Positions 37,553 through 48,468 of a stretch of DNA of 64,000 bases are shown one piece after another. The first letter of the stretch is position 1; each line of letters starts with the position of its first letter. This DNA comes from Cladocopium goreaui (taxonomy: Eukaryota; Sar; Dinophyceae; Suessiales; Symbiodiniaceae). The stretch lies in NCBI GenBank assembly GCA_947184155.2, contig CAMXCT020001862.1, forward strand, positions 1 through 64,000, written 5' to 3'. A program made the position numbers and the translations under genes. The notes under the pieces were generated by a model. It saw only the letters and a program-made list of their open reading frames with translations, did no database searches and was not told the DNA's origin.

Positions 37553-38229
37553 AGATAACCCGACACTCCAACTACCGTTTTGTCCATCATTGGGTTTGCT
37601 CTGCCATCCATGATTCACAACAACCAACCTCTCCTACAGCTTTCCTATCCTTGAAACTTCCGCAGCCGCCATGTGCAGTACTGTACTATTGGTATCCAAG
37701 GGGAATCAATTTTTGCAAAAAGGTTGCTATGCAGGCTATGCATCATCTAAGTTTTCAAGAAATGAGATTGCTGCACTCGGTTGTGGCACAGGATTTAAAT
37801 TTTGAAATAGGTTGAAGGGAAGGGTTTTAGCCTGATGTCAGGGGACAGGACAATAATTTCGGTCCTCGATCAAGACGGGGGGGAAAGTGGTTCAATTTCG
37901 AACAGGTAGAAACCCATTAAATCAAAAAAAATAGTTTCCCTGACTGGACCCTCCCGGATAGTACCAGCGGGATCTTGTATGGTGTTGTCGGGTTTCCCAC
38001 GAGCATTGGGTGGTTCCCCCAAATTATATCAAAATCTTCCTGTAAGGAAATGTGAATGGATTTGACCCAATCCACATCCCATATATATCAATGTAAACAG
38101 TTGCATGCATTGGCATTTCACTTGGACATGTGACTTCAACACGTTGTCATTTGCAGTTGCCATGACATGCATGTACAGGTGAATCATACATATATCCACA
38201 GGCGTTTCGCTTTCAAGGAAAAAGAATCA
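37553..38229 (+). other. Non-coding stretch containing the end of a second copia 5' LTR
   Basis: No gene is seen. The sequence ends in CA directly before a primer binding site identical to that of the first copia element, so its 3' part must be the 5' LTR of copia element 2. The LTR start cannot be placed because no second LTR copy is visible. Confidence 0.5.
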
Positions 38230-40124
38230 TGGTAGCGGAGCCCTAGCCAATGTGCAGGGCATCCGATCTAGGACCAGGTTGTTAGGCAGCTTCTGTCTTT
38301 AGGACATGGCTTCACTGACTCCTGAAGAAATTTCCAAACTGGTTCAAGCAGCAAGTGATGCAGCTCAGGCCGCTAGCAGTGCAGCCCAAGCTCTACGAGA
38401 TCAACAGCAGTCCAGGTCAAGCGCTTCGAAGTTTCATGAGGCATCAAAGGTTGTTAGACAGCCTGATCCCTTTGGCTCAGAGGTCCATGACACAGACTTG
38501 AACAACTGGCAGGATTTTAGCACAAATTTTCGAGCATGGTTGTTCTACGCCAACCCCAGCTTTGAGTTAGATTTGCACAGGATTGAAGTCACCCATGCTG
38601 ACCAGCCCATTGTGAACGTTACAGGTGAACCTGCTGAGACTCAGGATCGTTGCAGTCAACTGTATAGCGTTCTCACTGGATTGTTGCGTGGGAAGCCACT
38701 TAGAATGCTGAGGCAAATTGAAGGCAGAAATGGATTTGAAGTTTGGCGTCAGCTTGTGCAGTTGTTTCAGCCAAAGACCAAGTCTCGAGCTATCTCTACA
38801 CTTAGCGCTTTGATGAACATCCCTAGATTCACTCAGAAAGACCGCACTCTGCTTGACCAGATTCTTGGATTGGAGAGACTGCGCACTGAGTATGTCAGAG
38901 CAAGTGGATCAGACATTGCCGATGACATCATGCTTTCTGTTTTGGTGCGTGCTTTGCCAAAGGCCATTCAGCAGCACATTCAGTTGCAGATGAACGAGAA
39001 CTCCACATATGCTCAAGTGCGTTCCTTGGTTGTTGGATATGAAAAGACAACAACAAGTTGGTCTACCACAAAGATACATAGCGAGTTAGGCATTTTGCCT
39101 GTTTCCTCAAGTGTTTCCCCCTCAAATTATGGTGGTGTAGCCCCAATGGAAGTTGATCGTTTTGAAAAAGGGAAATCCAAAGGAAAAGAGAAGGGAAAAT
39201 CAAAGAGTAAGGACCCACAAAAGGGTAAAGGGAAATCAAAGAGCGACAAGGGCAAAGGCAAAGGTGGGAAACCATCCCAGCGCAGTGCCACTTCAAGTGA
39301 CCAATGTCTTCATTGCGGAAAATATGGACATTTCAAGCGTGATTGCTGGAAGCTTCATGGCAAACCTGATGGGAAGAGCGTGAATCAAGTTTTTGGTGGT
39401 GATCAGCAAGCTTCTCCACCTGCTGCTAGTTCTTCTGGTGCCAGCACTGTTTCTAGCATGCCGCCTTCGGCTTCTGTGCGTTTGGTGACCTGCCCTGAGC
39501 CCTTGATTGAAGAGCTTTCTTCAGATGCTTCTGAGACGAAGCTTCATGATTTGACAATGATTGATAGCTATGGTGGTTTCTGCAACATGGTTTCACAGCA
39601 CGATGCATTGGACTCCACTGACCTTCCAGCTTCATGCGTATATACAGAGCGTTGTGAACATTTTGACATTGCATATTCAGACTTTGATGATGACTGGACT
39701 TATTATGATGAACAATATATGTTGTCTGAAGAGTTGCATGACGATGTTCACAATTTTCACAATTTTCACTGTATTAGAGCGTTTGGTTTTTCAGAACCCA
39801 AAAGCGTGGAGGTGGTATTGGACTCAGGGGCCGACGGCTCAGTCCTCCCCTTGGAGTATGCCAATGTTGGATGTGTTGACAAAAGTTTTGATGGTTCATC
39901 ATACATAGATGCACAAGGGAAACCAATTTCAGTCAATGGTGCAAGGATTGCAGAAGTACGTTTTGGCCCTGTTTTTTTTTCGTGAGCGTTTCATTATAGC
40001 AGCTGTCACTTCTCCTTTGATTTCAATGGGAAGGTTGTTGAAAGATGGATGGCATTTGCAGAATGAGGATGTCACCCTTTTGAAAAAAGATGAAAGCCTT
40101 ATTTCTCCAAACAAAAATTTGTGA
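38230..40124 (+). mobile_element. Second Ty1/copia element, 5' fragment (Gag-protease only)
   Basis: A primer binding site (TGGTAGCGGAGC, 38230-38241), Gag with a CCHC knuckle and the protease active site are present. Integrase, RT, RNase H and a 3' LTR are not. The Gag sequence is unlike that of the first element, so it is a different copia family. Confidence 0.75.
38306..39985 (+). CDS. Copia Gag and protease, truncated by a homopolymer frameshift
   Basis: This 559-aa frame starts at an ATG 64 bases after the primer binding site. An Ala-rich helical N-terminus is followed by a UBN2/retrotran_gag-like helical domain (~65-255, with LRGKPLRMLRQIEGRNGFEVW and EVWRQLVQLFQPK), a Lys/Gly-rich basic tract (~285-325), one CCHC knuckle CLHCGKYGHFKRDC (~335-348), a Ser/Ala linker and the protease site VVLDSGADGS (~510). 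The frame changes at a T9 run (39972-39980). The continuation (RERFIIAAVTSPLISMGRLL) runs in the next frame to 40124. Gag would form the particle; protease would mature it. This copy is dead because the rest of pol is absent. Confidence 0.82.
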   Translation: MASLTPEEISKLVQAASDAAQAASSAAQALRDQQQSRSSASKFHEASKVVRQPDPFGSEVHDTDLNNWQDFSTNFRAWLFYANPSFELDLHRIEVTHADQPIVNVTGEPAETQDRCSQLYSVLTGLLRGKPLRMLRQIEGRNGFEVWRQLVQLFQPKTKSRAISTLSALMNIPRFTQKDRTLLDQILGLERLRTEYVRASGSDIADDIMLSVLVRALPKAIQQHIQLQMNENSTYAQVRSLVVGYEKTTTSWSTTKIHSELGILPVSSSVSPSNYGGVAPMEVDRFEKGKSKGKEKGKSKSKDPQKGKGKSKSDKGKGKGGKPSQRSATSSDQCLHCGKYGHFKRDCWKLHGKPDGKSVNQVFGGDQQASPPAASSSGASTVSSMPPSASVRLVTCPEPLIEELSSDASETKLHDLTMIDSYGGFCNMVSQHDALDSTDLPASCVYTERCEHFDIAYSDFDDDWTYYDEQYMLSEELHDDVHNFHNFHCIRAFGFSEPKSVEVVLDSGADGSVLPLEYANVGCVDKSFDGSSYIDAQGKPISVNGARIAEVRFGPVFFS

Positions 40125-40334
40125 AGCCTCACAAAAGGATCAACATGAATCATCTCTGGTTGGTGGTAAACAAACGTTTGTTAAGGGTTGAAACATCCAA
40201 CCAAATGTGGAGACGCAAACAATTTGGCGTTCAACTTCGATGTGGCATTCAATAATTCCATTGGAAACAACCACATCCTTCACACGTCACATCATCATTT
40301 GTAATGCTGTGACTTTTCCCAATCAAGTGGTGGG
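40125..40334. other. Sequence after the truncated copia element
   Basis: No gene is seen. It may include the 3' breakpoint of copia element 2. Confidence 0.3.
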
Positions 40335-40378
40335 AGGGCGGGAGTCCCTTTTAAATAAGGGCGGGAGTCCCTTTTAAA
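40335..40378. repeat. Short tandem duplication, 21-base unit
   Basis: AGGGCGGGAGTCCCTTTTAAA is present at 40335-40355 and again at 40358-40378. Confidence 0.85.
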
Positions 40379-41880
40379 ATGAAAGTGAAAGCAGTGATGA
40401 CGATTTTTGTTAGATCGCTGACCAGTGGGGACTTGTAATTTTTTTCAACTTTTTCTGGAATCATTTTCACAGTTGGAACACGCTGTCGACTTCGCTTTGC
40501 AGCTCCTTTCCTTTTCGGACATACTGTATTTCACAGGGGATGGTTCGGGTATGTCCATTTGCAATTTTTCTTATTGGTCCCTGGTTGGAAATTGATCCAA
40601 GTGCAAGCGAACAATTTTGGCTAAACAAACAATTTGGGCCAAATGCGGAACGTTTTACTGATGTCTGGGTGTTGACCTATTTTTGCATGCCAGCTTGCTC
40701 TTTATTGGCCATTCGTCGCTTATTGGAGGCGAATTTTCAGCAGTACTTCTGTTGGGTCGTAGACTTCATGTTTCAGCAGGTGGTTTTGCAAGTCCGTCGA
40801 GAGCTTCAGCGTTCAATTGTGGTTCGCGCCCTGCGTGATTGGTTTTGCACTTTTGGGAACTGTCACATTGTCCGCACGTGGCAGACGGGGAGTGTTTTTT
40901 CTCAGTGGAGCCAGACATCGAAGCAACTTGGTATCAATGGCGACTCTTGTCAGCCAACTGACCCCGGAAGTATCGCAATTGTGGGTCTCTACAGGACTAT
41001 CTGCGAGTGGGAAACATTCCACTGCGTCGTCCTTTTGAGGTCCTGGTTCGATTTTCACTCGACGTGCAGCCAGTTCGTGCGTCCCGACTCAGGGAGATTT
41101 TTGGCCCAGTTGCGACTCCGATTTGGAAGTTCTCTACCAATGTTGGGTCACTTCGCAGGTACTGCTTTCCCTTTTCCATTTACTATTTGATAGATGACCA
41201 ACAGGGGGGGGCAAAGGGTATGGGGCAAAGTAGGATTTGCTCAGATTGCATCTATATAGCTCAACTAGTTAAGATATAATATATCAAAGATATTCAAACA
41301 TGATCATTTGAGACAAATTGAATCTCATTGAGGCTCGTTGAGGCTCATCGAGTCTCATTGATACTCATTGGGTCTCAGAGGTTTGAAACCATTGGGGTTG
41401 CGCACAACGAGCCACCTTTTTGGGCTCAAAACTGATGTCCTGAACTGGTGGATGGCTGATTCCGAAGCCAAGCTGCAAATTCGTGAGTGGTGGGGATAAT
41501 GACCGATAGGTTTTAAGATCACATCACTTACTATAGTTGCCACTAGCTTAAGTCAACAAAATCATGGGCATGATTCTGATTCTATGCTGGCACCCGGCTT
41601 CATAAGGAGATGGATGAAGATGATCCTGGTGAGTTTCGCTCTGTGGTACGTTGCTCGACTGCCAGTCATTGGATGAAGCTGATGATGATGATGATGAATG
41701 ATGATGATGCTGATGATGATGATCATGATGATGATGATGATGATGATGGTTGTGATTGTGATAGTGATGATGAACGGAGTCTACACGTAGCATATAATAT
41801 AGCAGAAGGTGTAGCTGCGCAAAACTGTATTTTCATTATTCAGAGATGTCAAGAACAAGGCCTCAAGTCTTAGGAAACCA
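40379..41880. other. Mostly non-coding region with simple repeats
   Basis: An open frame of 216 codons (40540-41190) begins with an ATG but is Phe/Trp/Cys-rich, resembles no family, and overlaps another frame of similar length; I do not accept it as a gene. Degenerate CTCATTGAGG-like 12-mers occur at 41325-41380 and a GAT repeat at 41675-41775. Confidence 0.4.
41675..41775. repeat. GAT trinucleotide simple repeat
   Basis: Impure (GAT)n. The minus-strand His-rich frame over it is a translation artefact. Confidence 0.9.
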
Positions 41881-42254
41881 TTGGTTCAGTTCCCATCGCG
41901 TCTTAAGGTTCCTTCAACTTTGGCTTCGCATCAGGGCGACGGTCTCTGCAAGTGGTGCCAGCAAACCCGGGGCAGCAAAGCCAATGGCTGTTGTCGGGGG
42001 TGGCTCACAATTTCTATGAGACTAGCAAAACCAAACGAGCAAGGGCATCACTTAGAGCAGCTTACCACCATGCTTCTGAGTGCCATCGGAAATTATGGCC
42101 GGGTATTCAAGTGCCACCAATTCAAACCACCACGGGTTCTGATCAAGATGGCACTGATGCTTGTATATGCACATCACTGTTGGTGGCCTACATAACACAC
42201 ATGGTGACACCATCAAAGCGAAGTGCACAGTTTTGACATCGGTCGTATGAACTT
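41881..42254 (+). other. Possible exon sequence, frame undecided
   Basis: Two overlapping frames are open. Neither shows a known domain. A segment with the character of coding sequence (ASECHRKLWPGIQ) lies in frame with 41952-42236. It may be an upstream exon of the following ORF. Confidence 0.2.
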
Positions 42255-42860
42255 TTGAAATCTTTGATTGAACAGCTTGCAGTTCATGGTCCCAAACTCG
42301 ACTTCATGATGTCAGACATTCAGGGGAGGTCGTACTGGATGACTCAAACACTGGCTACCCCCCATGCATGCATGCCGTGGACAAAGGAATTTTTCCAGCG
42401 CCACCTTCAAATGACTTGGATGACCGATTTGGCAAACAAAGATATTCCTTGGGTTACATCGTATCCCACTCAAGGTCAAATTCACTTGGCTGATTGGTTG
42501 GCATTCAGTCTGGATATTCCAGCTTGGGTGGCGAACAAAAAAGCGAACAAAGAAATTCTTTGGGCTAAACAAATTGTAGAACGGTCTGCACTGGCTGTGG
42601 TTACCCAGTTAGCTCTACGCATTGAAGAGAACATCCACAACGTGACGGTGGCACTGAACCCTGTGAAAAAACAGAAACGCTTGAGGATTCCAAAGGCTGT
42701 CAAATGGAGTTATGTGGCAAGTGCTATGGACATGGTCTTTTCCGGGCATGATTCTAAGCTTGTCAATTCAGCTTCACCTTTCATTTCAACCAAAGTTAAG
42801 TTTCAGTTCCTAATGGGATCCCTAACTTATCGAGCAAATGATATAGATCAATCAGAATAA
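42255..42860 (+). CDS. Exon-like ORF, about 201 codons, unknown
   Basis: The frame is open for 200 codons with amphipathic, Trp-rich protein character (HLADWLAFSLDIPAWVA and ALAVVTQLALRIEENIHN) and a basic segment (KKQKRLRIPKAVKW). There is no ATG at its start and no recognised family. A short coding-like stretch in the same direction follows at 42859-42980 (NFRPATEERFLKKALTRV), which may be its next exon. It could be an upstream exon of the methyltransferase gene at 45.2 kb. Confidence 0.4.
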   Translation: MKSLIEQLAVHGPKLDFMMSDIQGRSYWMTQTLATPHACMPWTKEFFQRHLQMTWMTDLANKDIPWVTSYPTQGQIHLADWLAFSLDIPAWVANKKANKEILWAKQIVERSALAVVTQLALRIEENIHNVTVALNPVKKQKRLRIPKAVKWSYVASAMDMVFSGHDSKLVNSASPFISTKVKFQFLMGSLTYRANDIDQSE

Positions 42861-42980
42861 TTTCCGACCGGCGACTGAGGAACGGTTCCTCAAGAAAGCT
42901 TTAACTCGAGTTGGCGGGGACAAGATCACGGTGCCATCTGCAGCTTTTCGGGTCACTGCTCCTCGGAACTACTTATGAAC

Positions 42981-45215
42981 CAAAGATGACATGATGAGTC
43001 AAAGATAAAGAATCTTCAAAGAACAGGTAAGTATAATGTATTATTGAATTGGAATGCCAAGAAATGTTTTTGTTTTAGGTAGTCGAATCCTGGCAATAAA
43101 ATAGCCTTGGTCCTACTTACTTTCTGTTCCTGCTGAGTAAGGTGAATGCGATTGCAGTGGCGCGTCGCCAGTTGGTGGGCCAAAACCACATCAAGGCATT
43201 TGTAGTTCCTACGGTCACAGGTAGCTGTGGTGATTAGATTGGAGGTTCAACTCATCTGAATCTGGTCGGGTCTGGTCCATCAATCATACATACGTCATCA
43301 CAACGTTAAGTTGGGCAACTGCTTTGTTGACTTATTTCCCCAAAACCTGGTTCAATCAGAATACATTATCATCATACTGTAAGTTAAAAAGGGGGTTTTC
43401 AATGTTTTTCATCTTCGGCTCTTAGAATAGATGTTTGTCAATCCAATCATGTCTCTTTAAAACCCACTCAGCAACTTGTATTATAGCCAGTGGACACTGG
43501 ACACTGGCACGCCAGATACTCTTTGATGGCTCCGATGTTGCTGGCGAGCCCACGGAACTGTTCTACGTTGTCGCACCTCTCCTCGGAAAAGGTGCATACA
43601 GCACTCCTCTTGCCCGGTGCCACAGTCCGCTAATGAGGGGGCTCGGCTGGGGCCTGTGATGTCAATGGAGGAGAGTTATAATATTCACATTCCAGGATAT
43701 TCAATGATGATGACAAATTTTGACTCGACTCTTATTAATATTATCACCCAATTTTCAGTTGAAACAACAATGGATTCTGAAAAGGAGTCACTTCAACTTT
43801 CAACTATTGATTTTCCAGTTGGTGTGGTGCCTCCAAACAAAGACCTCCAGAGCCGATCAAGTGGGCTGTGATGATTTTTTTTGGGGGCGCCAAGCCGATT
43901 GCCCTCAGCGCCAGCTTTTATTCAGCAACGCGTTGGCCCCAGCAGAGTCAGCCATCTGCGCCACCCAAATCAATTCTAGTTCAGGACCGGCTAAATAACA
44001 GAGTCACTACTGAGAACCGATTGATGAAGCAACAAGCTTCAGAAACTGATGTGCGAAACCAAAGTGTCAATTTATATAATGTTTAATTGATATGCTTTCT
44101 GGGTGATGACCATACTCACTGATAGACAGAATTTTGTGCTGTCACGTCATCAAGCGATTCAATGATTATGTTTTTTTCACCAATCAATGACATATCATAC
44201 AGTAGAAGTTATGTTAGATGCAGACCCACACACTTATTTATTTTATCTATTTCGAACATCGTCCTCAACTCAGCAACATGGCGGCTGCCTCTGCTGATGC
44301 CTGCAGCCTCACCCGGGTCACTGTCACCGACACGTCAGCTGCTGATCCTGTGCCAACGCAAAGCTCTGTCATGTCAGCGGCTCCGTTTCAGGAGTCTTGT
44401 CAGGATGTGGGTGGGGAGGGGTTCTAAGAAAACCTTATATATAGATAAATATATATACTGTATATCAAAAAACAAAACATTGGCTGAGAAGGTGTCAATG
44501 TAGTGACAGCTGAACCAAAAAAAATCAGTGGCATATCCAAAACATGTAGAATCAAGACATGGTCCGGTCATATGGTCTTTCAGCTGATCCCTGCATAAGT
44601 TCGACTTAGGTTCAGGAGGACGACACAATGTTGAGCACGTCAGCACGATCCCTGCAAATGGCTTGGGAAGTGGTTCGGAAGTCTGTGCCTAGAGAATGCC
44701 TCAAGGCACATGAAATCACTTGAACAATATTACTTGTGTTTGCCAGTGTATGGCTTCACATCATTGTATACCCAATCACTTTCTGTCTCGAACTTTGTTG
44801 ATGTAAATTATTATTCCCTCAGCATGTTTTTCATTTTCATTTTATTTTTCCAATCCGGGTCGCTCTCACTGCCCACCCAAGTCAGTGACAGGCCTCGCTG
44901 CTGACCCAAGCTCGTTTCATGTCGTCCTCGTGCACCGGTGTCTTTACAGCTGAAGTATGTGCTTGTCTCATTCAAAAAGTTGTGAACTCTTCAGCGTGTG
45001 GCCTTTATGTAAGTCTTCGCAGTGAGCGCTGCCACGAATCTTTGCAATCATTATTCATGGCATGTTATATTTATTATGTTTTGAGAAAATACTGGTTATA
45101 TAAGTGGTTAGTGAGGTAAGTCAGTTTAGTTTAATTGATATTGTTTGAGAGGGGGTCGCTACAAGTTTCAGGGTTTCCACTGTCTGTCAGATTGAATTGC
45201 CAGCTGCGCCCTTAG
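42981..45215 (+). other. Intron-like region with possible short exons
   Basis: AT-rich sequence. Short stretches that could be exons are at ~43500-43640 (SDVAGEPTELFYVVAPLLGK), ~44279-44425 (ATG at 44279, Ala/Ser/Thr-rich) and ~44905-45015. None has a recognisable domain, and their boundaries cannot be fixed here. Confidence 0.25.
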
Positions 45216-45608
45216 GAGTACAACGCGCGAGCACAGCAGGCCATACATGATCACTACAGGTGGGTCAATGAATGGGTCGGCAGTCTGAGACCAGCCCCTC
45301 ATGTCTTCAGTGATGTGAAGGGAATGGTGCCGGAGGGAAGTTTCAATCCGGATGATGACTTTGCAACACAGGCTCAGTCCATCGATAGAGCAATGATGTC
45401 TACATCACAACACTGTGTGACACATGGTGGGCATTGTACACTGTTGAAACCAGTGGATTTTGATGTTTCTGGTCTTCCATGTGAAGAGAACAGCCGGGCA
45501 AATTGCAAACGAAAGTATTTGCAAGGGCGGTTTGGCTCCCTCTACCTGGTTTGGTCTAAGTACCACAGAACTATGAGAACACCAATGGTGATTTTGGAGA
45601 ACACCCCA
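45216..45608 (+). CDS. Cytosine-5 DNA methyltransferase exon (motifs IV and VI)
   Basis: The exon starts after an AG at 45214-45215. It encodes HYRWVNEWVGSLRPAPH, then HCTLLKPVDFDVSGLPCEE with the motif IV Pro-Cys pair that supplies the catalytic Cys, then ENSRANCKRKYLQGRFG and RTPMVILENTP. ENT corresponds to motif VI ENV. This is a C5 methyltransferase fold clearly different from the retroelement DNMT3-like enzyme at 3-1385. The exon is best ended at 45608, before GAATCT: joining to 45773 then gives ILENTPDVEADAV, matching the usual ENTPD continuation. I cannot see motif I upstream, so the protein may lack it or it lies in unrecognised exons. Confidence 0.7.
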
Positions 45609-45772
45609 GAATCTTGTCAATGTTGGTACTGAGTTCAGCTTTTCTATGCAATGCTTGACTTTCACTTATGTTAAACTTATGTTACCAAAATTCACTTCTG
45701 GGTAATTATTGGGCCAACGAAAATATTATATAACTATACAAGTAATACCCTGAACGAACTGTATCTGCTAAG
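45609..45772 (+). other. Intron with non-canonical GA donor and AG|G acceptor (164 bp)
   Basis: Ending the upstream exon at 45608 and resuming at 45773 keeps frame and methyltransferase homology. The intron then begins GAATCT and ends CTAAG before G. A GT at 45626 exists but gives the wrong phase for the downstream frame. GA and GC donors with AG|G acceptors are known in Symbiodinium. Confidence 0.6.
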
Positions 45773-46050
45773 GATGTGGAAGCAGATGCAGTGTTGGCTA
45801 TGCTTGGCCCCGAGTACGCCAAAGTGCAGTTGTTTGTGAACCCTTCTGATGCGGGTCATGATGGCGTGGCTAGGCCTAGAACCTACATCATCTACTACAA
45901 CAAGGTGAAACTCGAGTATAAGTTTGATGCGTTTGAACTTTACCACCAAATCTCCCGTGAAATCAAAAAGGTTGTGGCGACGAAGCCCCAGGATTATTTG
46001 GTTTCATTGCCATCCACACGGGCACTTGATCTTTTGGCACTTGCTCGAAA
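45773..46050 (+). CDS. Cytosine-5 DNA methyltransferase exon (motif VIII region)
   Basis: This exon continues the methyltransferase: LAMLGPEYAKVQLFVNPSDA, GHDGVARPRTYIIYYN (the RPRxY motif VIII-like element) and VVATKPQDYLVSLPS. The frame runs on to a stop at 46087. A GC donor at 46051 (GCGTGG) would join in phase to the exon at 46232. A different end is possible. Confidence 0.65.
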
Positions 46051-46231
46051 GCGTGGGGTGGTTTTCCATGAAGTTCCTTGCCTCTAAAATAACACAAAAC
46101 ATCATGAAACATACTTTTTGGGAAGTGGATGGAAATAGAATGACATCCTCATGTGCTACCATGTGCTACGGGTATGTTCCACTGGGGAGGTTGCTAGCAC
46201 TCACACGGCTGGTTGATCCTGATCTACCCAG

Positions 46232-46661
46232 GGCATCAATGTCATTGACTCCTCGTGAGCGGTTTCTGGTCTACCAGTATGACATTGCCTACCAGGAGAT
46301 CTACAGGTCCCCCGCAATCAGCAATCAATCGTTGGTGTACTTCTTGGGGGACAGATTTGAGTTTAGCAAGACATGGTCAGCCCATTCCGGGCGCATACCC
46401 ACGTACCGAAAGAACTCAGCAAAGTACCTTCACAGGAGTTCAATGCAGGTTTACACAGGGCAAGACAAGCTTTGCTCATTGGGGTGGCCGGTCAACAGCA
46501 AGTTGGCAAGGAACATGTTGACTAGCCCAATGCCAAGCATTGACCCCGATCGAAGTGATTTTTTAGCTGGGAACAGCATGCATGTAGCTAACTGTTCAAT
46601 TGTCATGCTTGTGGCCCTGTCTTGCTTTGGCTACCATAGTTGTGGCCCCGTGTGCAAATGA
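46232..46661 (+). CDS. Cytosine-5 DNA methyltransferase last exon (motif X)
   Basis: The exon encodes SLTPRERFLVYQYDIAY, SLVYFLGDRFEFSKTWSAHS, GRIPTYRKNSAKYL, CSLGWPVNSKLARNML and FLAGNSMHVANCSIVMLVAL, then a TGA at 46659-46661. AGNSMH is the motif X Gly-Asn-Ser signature. The same frame is open upstream into 46.1 kb, so the true exon start could be at the acceptor before 46191 or 46232. With motifs IV, VI, VIII and X the gene could be functional. It is intron-bearing, so it is a host gene or a domesticated one. Confidence 0.65.
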
Positions 46662-46980
46662 TGCTTCACTTCACTGTCCGATGCAGATCAAAACACTTGA
46701 CTGGCTTATTTAGGCAGGTTGTTTGGGTGATTGCTTCATTTTGAAATTTGTGAGGTTTTTTGTGGTCAAATCAAAGTGACCAAATTGTTCAGTGACAAAG
46801 TTGTAAACTGCAAACTTTGATTCATTCCGGCGACTGTACATATGACGTCAAGATGCAAACACTACACGAGTTGAGTTGCACCCAAGTTCTTGTTACTATT
46901 GTCCAGTTTGACTCACTATCTCAAGCCTAGTCAGTCGTGTGCCCCTTGCTGTTCTCTTCGGTTCACCCGTTTGTTGAGAT
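46662..46980. other. Intergenic, AT-rich
   Basis: No gene or repeat is seen. It contains the presumed 3' end of the methyltransferase gene and the upstream region of the next ATG. Confidence 0.4.
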
Positions 46981-47302
46981 ATGGCTGGGAGGGTGCCTGG
47001 TTATGGTCGAGGGTACCCTCCTGCAAAACCAATGATGCCTGTCTTTCCTGGGCCACCGGGGCCACCCAAAGCAGCAGCATGGGGTCGCCCCCCCCACCCG
47101 GCCATTATGCCCCGACCAGCACCGACAACGATGTATGGGAAGGCTGTGACTGTCACAGGTGTTGCTCCTGCTGTCAAACTTGGGGGTGTGCCTACCAACC
47201 CAGTCCCTGCTGCTTCTGTGAGTACCGCCATGGTTCCCTGGAACCCCTCTCCACCGCCTCCAGCAGCACCAGCTCCAGCAGCACCAGCTCCATCGATCTT
47301 CG
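46981..47302 (+). CDS. Proline-rich first exon of an unidentified gene
   Basis: An ATG at 46981 opens a Gly/Pro/Ala-rich sequence (MAGRVPGYGRGYPPAKPMM and later PPPPAAPAPAAPAPS). A GT donor at 47303 follows. Likely a disordered N-terminus. It begins a series of same-strand exon-like ORFs extending to 58.8 kb, which could be one long gene or several. Confidence 0.45.
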
Positions 47303-47768
47303 GTTTCGAATTAAGTTTAATTGACTTCTGACTTCAGGAAACTAATTACTTACTAAGGATGATTCGTGGTCAACTGGCTAAAACGATGAGTGAACCCACG
47401 CATCAATCAACCAGTTTCATTTCAATTTCACGCTGAACTTGACTTACTTGGAGTCAAAGACTGAGTTTGACTGATTTGGTGACGTAGATTTAATTTGAGT
47501 TTTGCACATGTACTACTAGTTACTAATTATATTCCTGAAAAACGAACCATGCCATGGGTTTGTTCATAAACCTTGATGCATATTTATTGTCAGGTAAATA
47601 CCGTTTCAAATTATATATAATTTATTTCATACTTATAATTATTATATGTAAGTATATGCATATTTGTTATACACATATGTATATATAATATGACTGCATG
47701 TGAATGTCTAGGTGATGTTTTTTACCTAGTAACACCACCTGTCAGACAGTGGTTTCTTGCCTGCCAAG
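47303..47768. other. Probable intron, AT-rich
   Basis: Contains TATATA-rich stretches and no coding character. Confidence 0.4.
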
Positions 47769-47966
47769 GACAATTTCATGGCCTGGTGGTGCATCTACGG
47801 CTGATGTGGTGGATACTTCGGCTGTTCCCGCTCCGAAAGCAGCAGGCAAAGCACGTGCAGCGCCCAGATTGACAAGTTCAGGCGGTGGCAAGAAGAAGGA
47901 CATGGAGAAGTACTCTACATCCTACACCTCGATCTCCCTTGTTCCCGAACCTCGCCCTAATGTTGT
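47769..47966 (+). CDS. Exon-like ORF, Ala/Lys-rich
   Basis: After an AG|G at 47767-47769, the frame reads SWPGGASTADVVDTSAVPA then Lys-rich SSGGGKKKDMEKYSTSYTS. Low complexity with a basic patch; boundaries are approximate. Confidence 0.35.
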
Positions 47967-48186
47967 TACATTTTGTGTTTCAACATGTCTGTCTCAGTTC
48001 AGGTTTCAAGTGAAACCATAGTTTTGAAAGACCTCGCTGTCACAGTAATGATAAGCAATGCTGCACCACTGAAAGACTGATGTTGATCGTGTCACTGAGT
48101 CATTGCATCGAAACTGCGATTGAACGTTCTTGTTACTTGGGGCAAGATACAGGGTTGACATTTGACCCTGATGCACTCAGAATCAG

Positions 48187-48345
48187 CACATCTGCGATTG
48201 GTTGCATCATATCAACCCTGATCGCTTCACTCGATTGTTCTTGGGTAAGCTGCACAGAGATGCACTGCTTTCATTCCTCTATCTGAGCACGGGCGTGGTG
48301 CCTGGCGACCGGCTCCCTTCGAGCCTGGGCTATTCATCGACCGTA
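48187..48345 (+). CDS. Short exon-like ORF
   Basis: Encodes ICDWLHHINPDRFTRLFLG and DALLSFLYLSTGVVPGDRL. Amphipathic helical character; no family. Followed by three copies of a 16-base TTTAGTGTGGCTTAG-type repeat (48373-48412). Confidence 0.3.
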
Positions 48346-48468
48346 TGTTTTCTTTTGGGCCTTGGGGGTTTTAGTGTGGCTTAGTTTAGTGTGGCTTAGT
48401 TTAGTGTGGCTTGATGCTGGTTTCAAATCAGGTACTCAATTTGAGTGACCAATTTAGTACTTTCTGAG

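Noticed and set aside
37186..37627. Minus-strand ORFs with IHPSIHPSI repeats
   Set aside because: They are translations of the tetranucleotide simple repeat.
40540..41190. 216-codon ORF with an ATG
   Set aside because: Aromatic/Cys-rich composition, no domain, competing overlapping frames; not enough to call a gene.
41548..41793. Minus-strand His-rich ORF
   Set aside because: It is the reverse translation of the GAT simple repeat.
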